Position numbers and translations under genes: made by a program. A DNA stretch of 24,865 nt from GCA-020352575 sp041635475 (lineage in GTDB: Bacteria; Actinomycetota; Acidimicrobiia; Spongiisociales; JAENVV01). The stretch lies in assembly GCA_041635475.1 (NCBI GenBank), contig JBFKVA010000031.1, positions 1 to 24,865 of the forward strand, written 5' to 3'. Of this stretch, positions 21,796-24,865 are shown piece after piece. Position 1 is the stretch's first letter; each line of letters begins with the position of its first letter. Below the pieces are notes generated by a model, which did no database searches, was not told the origin of the DNA, and saw nothing but the letters and a program-made list of their open reading frames with translations.

Positions 21796-22790
21796 TGCTG
21801 CAACCGGTCGTCCTGTCGGGTGGCGCCGGGACCCGACTGTGGCCGCTCTCGACACCCGAGCGACCCAAGCAGTTCCTGCCGCTCGTCGAGGAGCGTCCGA
21901 TGATCGTGGCCACCATCGAGCGCCTCGACGGCCTCGACGCTGCAACGCCGATCATCGTGTGCGCCCAGATCCACGGCGACATCGTCCGGACCGAGGCGCC
22001 GTCGGCACGGCTCATCCTCGAACCCGACGGTCGGAGCACTGCGCCTGCGATAGCGGTGGCGGCGCTCAGCGTGGACCCCGATGACGTCCTCCTCGTCCTG
22101 CCCTCCGATCACCTCATCGAGGACGGCGACGCGTTCCGGGCTGCCGTCCGGAGGGCGGTGACAGCGGCAGAAGACGGCAACCTCGTGACCTTCGGTATCA
22201 CGCCCACCGGCCCCGCCACCGGGTATGGCTACGTCAGGCCGGGGGAACCCATCGACGGGGTGCGCATCGTGGACTCCTTCGCAGAAAAGCCCGACCTGGA
22301 GACCGCCCGGCGGTACGTCGAGGAGGGCTACCTGTGGAACTCCGGCATGTTCGCGTTCACGGCGGCAACGTTCCTCGAGGAGTTGGCCGCTCACCGGCCA
22401 CGGATGCTGGCCACCGTGCGGGCGGCCCTGGTCGATGGGGATCTCGATCCGGAGGCGTGGGCTGCAGTTCCCTCTGAGTCGGTCGACTACGCGGTGATGG
22501 AACCGACGGACCGGGCCGTGGTGATCGCCCTCGACGCCGGCTGGGACGATGTCGGATCGTGGGACTCCTTGGCCGACCTGACGCCGACCGACGTCGCGGG
22601 TTCGACGTTCGTCGGCGACGTGGTGGCGATCGATGTCGAGGAAAGCTACGTGCGAACCACCGGTCCAACGGTGGCCATTTCCGGCGTGTCCGACCTCATC
22701 GTTGTCGCCACCGAGAAGGCGGTCCTCGTCGTTCCCCGGGGTGAATCCCAGCGGGTGAGGGAGTTGCTGGAGCAGCTTCGGGAGGACTGA
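21795..22790 (+). CDS. manC: Mannose-1-phosphate guanylyltransferase
   Basis: The protein has 331 residues and makes GDP-mannose from mannose-1-phosphate and GTP for glycans and lipoglycans. The N-terminal LSGGAGTRLWPLS is the nucleotide-binding signature; LVLPSDHLIED, FAEKPD and YLWNSGMFAF are the further family motifs. It is the single-domain form with no phosphomannose isomerase domain. ATG 21795 overlaps the preceding stop (TGATG); a GTG one codon earlier is possible. Its GDP-mannose could serve the DUF3524 glycosyltransferase at 15628 if that enzyme uses GDP-mannose, which is speculative. Confidence 0.93.
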   Translation: MLQPVVLSGGAGTRLWPLSTPERPKQFLPLVEERPMIVATIERLDGLDAATPIIVCAQIHGDIVRTEAPSARLILEPDGRSTAPAIAVAALSVDPDDVLLVLPSDHLIEDGDAFRAAVRRAVTAAEDGNLVTFGITPTGPATGYGYVRPGEPIDGVRIVDSFAEKPDLETARRYVEEGYLWNSGMFAFTAATFLEELAAHRPRMLATVRAALVDGDLDPEAWAAVPSESVDYAVMEPTDRAVVIALDAGWDDVGSWDSLADLTPTDVAGSTFVGDVVAIDVEESYVRTTGPTVAISGVSDLIVVATEKAVLVVPRGESQRVRELLEQLRED

Positions 22791-22805
22791 CCTGGCGGAG
22801 CGCAT

Positions 22806-22849
22806 CGGCTGAGACAGCCGCATCCGGGGGTGGTTCGATACCTCCCCCG
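22806..22849 (+). terminator. Two hairpins after manC, weak terminator candidate
   Basis: CGGCTG-AGA-CAGCCG (22806-22820) and CGGGGGTGG/CCTCCCCCG with one T-T mismatch and a 7-base loop (22825-22849). Neither is followed by a T run, so if they stop transcription it is not by the classic intrinsic route. Confidence 0.35.
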
Positions 22850-22887
22850 TCGCCGATCAGGGTGACGTACCATGTCCTCGGTGCGGC

Positions 22888-22916
22888 TTGGGATTGCTGG
22901 GAAGCCACGCAATACT
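22888..22916 (+). promoter_or_regulatory. Promoter of tRNA-Arg
   Basis: TTGGGA (22888-22893), a 17-base spacer and AATACT (22911-22916) lie so that transcription would begin about 5 bases before the tRNA. Confidence 0.5.
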
Positions 22917-22927
22917 TGCCGGGTCAG

Positions 22928-23001
22928 GCACCCGTAGCTCAAATGGATAGAGCGTCTGACTACGGATCAGGAGGTTGGGGGTTCGAGTCCCTCCGGGTGT
23001 G
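22928..23001 (+). tRNA. tRNA-Arg (anticodon ACG)
   Basis: A full cloverleaf is visible. The acceptor stem is GCACCCG/CGGGTGT with a G-U closing pair, and the D arm contains GCTC...GAGC. The anticodon stem TCTGA/TCAGG has loop CTACGGA, so the anticodon is ACG (read as inosine). The T stem GGGGG/CCCTC has loop TTCGAGT. The discriminator is G at 23001, followed by CA, so a full CCA is not encoded. The 3' half is repeated 147 bases downstream. Confidence 0.95.
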
Positions 23002-23280
23002 CAGAAGAGAGGGGGCCATGTGGCCCCCTCTCTTCTGCTCGTTCGGGTGGTAGCGCTGAACCCTCGCTGCGTAGCAGGGGTTCGAAACGAGCGAAGCGAG
23101 TCGCGAGCGCCGACCAACGGGAGGCGCGAAGCCGTCCCTCCGGGTGTGCAGAAGAGAGGGGGCCCTTCTGGGGCCCTTCAGTCCGTCTGCCCGGCGGCGG
23201 GTCCGGGCAGCTCGGCAGTGCCGGGGGTTCGAAACGACGGCAAGGACCGGGGCCAGCCCCTGGTCGCACCGTGGACTCCG
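22987..23280 (+). repeat. 147-bp tandem module derived from the tRNA-Arg 3' end
   Basis: A 31-base sequence covering the tRNA T-stem/acceptor 3' strand and 16 bases beyond (22987-23017) recurs exactly at 23134-23164. A second block, GGGGTTCGAAACGA, recurs at 23077-23090 and 23224-23237. Both pairs are offset by exactly 147 bases with 59 bases between blocks in each copy, while the sequence between them has diverged almost completely. The whole stretch from the tRNA to 23324 (about 320 bases) holds no gene that I can support. Confidence 0.75.
23001..23038 (+). terminator. Perfect 18-bp hairpin directly after the tRNA
   Basis: GCAGAAGAGAGGGGGCCA (23001-23018) and its exact complement (23021-23038) are separated by TG. 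It begins on the last tRNA base. There is no terminal T run, only TCTCTTCT inside the arm. It could mark the tRNA transcript end or serve as an RNase E/III-type processing site. Confidence 0.55.
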
Positions 23281-23294
23281 ACCGTGGCAGCCGG

Positions 23295-23319
23295 TAGGGT
23301 CCCGGAAGGTCATCAGGAG
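23295..23319 (+). promoter_or_regulatory. -10 box TAGGGT and ribosome site of the CHAT-like lipoprotein gene
   Basis: TAGGGT (23295-23300) predicts a leader of about 18 bases containing AGGAG (23315-23319), which is 5 bases before ATG 23325 and 8 before ATG 23328. Unlike most genes here, this one is conventionally leadered. Confidence 0.5.
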
Positions 23320-23324
23320 CCGCA

Positions 23325-24865
23325 ATGATGAGATGGGGACCCTTCTTCGTCGTCGCCGTGTTCGCGGTCGCGTTCGTGGCGTGTGGGTCATCGGACGGTG
23401 GTCGCGAAGAGCTCGAGTGCGAGATCAAGGGCTACCCGTGCTCGCTCGGCGACGTCCCCGAGGAGATCCTCCAGCGCAGCGACTCCCTGAGCGACGAGGC
23501 GCTGGACCGGTTCGCGGCCGGGGCCTCCACCGCGGAGGTCGAGGCGTGGCTGGCCGGCCTCGACGGCATGGCCGAGGTCGAGTCGGACGCCCAGGCGCTC
23601 CGGTTTCGGCTTGACGGCGGCCGCGGCACGTGGGTCCTCCGCGAGGGAGCGTTCGGCACGAGGAGCGCACCAGGATCGGGCTCACCCGGCGGCCTCCTTC
23701 TCCGTCCGACATCCTCCGTCTTCCCGCACGTGGTCGGTCCCGAGTCGGACGAGAAGTCGGCCATCGTGCTCTCGCCGTTCCTTTGGGACTTCGGCTCCAC
23801 CGACGAAGGCCCGCTGGTCGACTCGATCCTGTCGGGTACCCGCGGCTACGAAGGACGGGTGAGGTTCCTCGCCAACGCCGCCGAGACGGCGACGGAGGTC
23901 AACATCGCCAGCTTCACGGGCTGGGACGAGTTCGACGTCGTCCACGTCGTCTCCCACGGGACCCGCATCTGCAAGAACCAGCCCTGCCGGGCAGCGATCT
24001 CAGCCGGAACACTGCAGGGCCTGCTCCCGGGCGCGCCGGGCGTCACGACGCTCCAGCCCCTCTTTCGGGACAACCTGAACCAGCGAGGCCTCGAGCTCGG
24101 CAAGGCCGATCGGCCCCGCGGACTCGAACCCGAACCCGGGCCGGACCTGCCCCCGGGCACCAGGCGCATCACCATCGTGATGCTGACCGCGGAGTTCTTC
24201 CTCGACGCGTACGACCAAGGCCTGACCGACACGTTGATCTTCTTCAACGCATGTGAGGTGTTCGGCCGCGAGGCGACCGACCTCGACGACGCCCTGCGAG
24301 GCGACTCCAATGTGTTCCTCGGCTGGGACGAGAACGTCGACACGTCCGCGGCATTCGATGCGGCGGCGGCCCTCTACCAGGATCTCGCCGAACAGGGATA
24401 CCCGGTCGACGTCGCCTACGAGCGGCTGGAGGGCCTGCGCACCGACACGACGAGCAACCCCACTGCGAACCTCATCCTGGGCGACCGCCACGACGGGGAC
24501 GGGCTGCGGATCCGCGACGTCGTCGAACTCCTCGAGCCGGGCTCGGAGGACGTGCTCTCGCCGTCGAGCGTGATCCCCATCGTCGGCACCGAGGGCGATG
24601 GCGAACCGGACTTCGTCCCCTGGGCCGTACGGGTCGACGGGATGACACCGGAGTTCGCTCCCGAGGTGATCCTCCACGTGTCGGTCAACGGCGAGGAGAT
24701 CGACCCCCAAGCCATCAGCAACGGCCAAGTCGACGACAAGGACCGGTGGGTGATCACCGGCGAGGCACCACTCGGGTTCGACCTCGAGGAGGACACCACG
24801 GTTGCCTTCCGGGCGTGGGTGGAGCTCCACAGCGGCGGTGAGAGCGACGACGAGAGCACGGCCAC
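23325..24865 (+). CDS. Predicted surface lipoprotein with caspase/CHAT-like His-Cys domain (3' end outside window)
   Basis: At least 513 residues. MMRWG, a hydrophobic stretch and FVAC-G (Cys20) make a lipoprotein signal, with Phe in place of the usual Leu at -3. Residues 28-110 form a small N-terminal domain with ECEIKGYPC. FDVVHVVSHG (His211) and DTLIFFNACEV (Cys310) then give the His...Cys dyad with strand-His-Gly and strand-Ala-Cys context typical of CHAT/caspase-fold peptidases. VFLGWDENVDTSAAFDAAAALYQDL matches the downstream CHAT pattern. After about residue 430 come beta-rich, acidic segments, probably an Ig-like domain. Most CHAT proteases are cytoplasmic, so a lipid-anchored extracytoplasmic one is unusual. 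Proteolytic activity is inferred, not shown. Confidence 0.78.
   Translation, partial: MMRWGPFFVVAVFAVAFVACGSSDGGREELECEIKGYPCSLGDVPEEILQRSDSLSDEALDRFAAGASTAEVEAWLAGLDGMAEVESDAQALRFRLDGGRGTWVLREGAFGTRSAPGSGSPGGLLLRPTSSVFPHVVGPESDEKSAIVLSPFLWDFGSTDEGPLVDSILSGTRGYEGRVRFLANAAETATEVNIASFTGWDEFDVVHVVSHGTRICKNQPCRAAISAGTLQGLLPGAPGVTTLQPLFRDNLNQRGLELGKADRPRGLEPEPGPDLPPGTRRITIVMLTAEFFLDAYDQGLTDTLIFFNACEVFGREATDLDDALRGDSNVFLGWDENVDTSAAFDAAAALYQDLAEQGYPVDVAYERLEGLRTDTTSNPTANLILGDRHDGDGLRIRDVVELLEPGSEDVLSPSSVIPIVGTEGDGEPDFVPWAVRVDGMTPEFAPEVILHVSVNGEEIDPQAISNGQVDDKDRWVITGEAPLGFDLEEDTTVAFRAWVELHSGGESDDESTA

Noticed and set aside
22857..23117. Minus-strand open frame with TRTPNLLIRSQTLYPFELR.
   Set aside because: This is the antisense translation of tRNA-Arg, a well-known false protein in databases.
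22960..23428. Minus-strand frames with repeated PLSSAHPEG segments.
   Set aside because: The repeat is the translation of the tRNA-derived 31-base duplication; no codon or family support.

Overview
This is a high-GC chromosomal window from what looks like an actinobacterium. The deep actinobacterial lineages, such as Acidimicrobiia, are my best guess. The basis is the dnaX-ybaB-recR cluster, methylmalonyl-CoA epimerase next to a small acyl-CoA carboxylase epsilon-like protein, a class II (GlpX) fructose bisphosphatase, an LysC with an internal beta-subunit start, and many probably leaderless genes. The lineage is inferred from gene content, not from a marker phylogeny.

Layout. Positions 1-2005 hold a tRNA-editing (YbaK) protein and a secreted coiled-coil/lytic-transglycosylase protein on the minus strand, divergent from a DUF1992 protein. 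Positions 2006-2300 are non-coding and carry a promoter, three hairpins and a terminator, which I read as a small RNA gene. Positions 2301-5262 hold acyl-CoA dehydrogenase, an FlK-type thioesterase, a crotonase-fold protein and a low-molecular-weight phosphatase. A pair of long palindromic elements follows at 5263-5380 and runs into the 3' end of a gamma-glutamylcyclotransferase-like gene. Positions 5844-8625 (minus) hold a gene of unknown function plus asd and lysC of the aspartate pathway. Positions 8739-11170 (plus) hold a PHP phosphoesterase and MurJ. Positions 11248-14214 (plus) hold methylmalonyl-CoA epimerase, a small epsilon-like protein, thiolase and GlpX.

Positions 14219-19595 (minus) read, in transcription order, dnaX, ybaB, recR, a 24-codon coupling ORF, a DUF3524/QTMAN-type glycosyltransferase and a GGDEF diguanylate cyclase. 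Then come a HAD nucleotidase and a nitroreductase (minus), and a dienoyl-CoA-isomerase-like crotonase plus mannose-1-phosphate guanylyltransferase (plus). A tRNA-Arg(ACG) at 22928-23001 is followed by a 147-bp tandem module that repeats the tRNA 3' end. The window ends inside a predicted lipoprotein with a caspase/CHAT-like His-Cys dyad.

Most genes are ordinary housekeeping and CoA metabolism. The unusual content lies between them. It includes a compact -10 motif (TAGGCT/TACCGT type) placed 6-8 bases before the start codon of eleven genes, the three-hairpin RNA, two kinds of intergenic repeat that have been absorbed into gene 3' ends, a translationally coupled micro-ORF, and the tRNA-derived duplication beside the CHAT-like lipoprotein.
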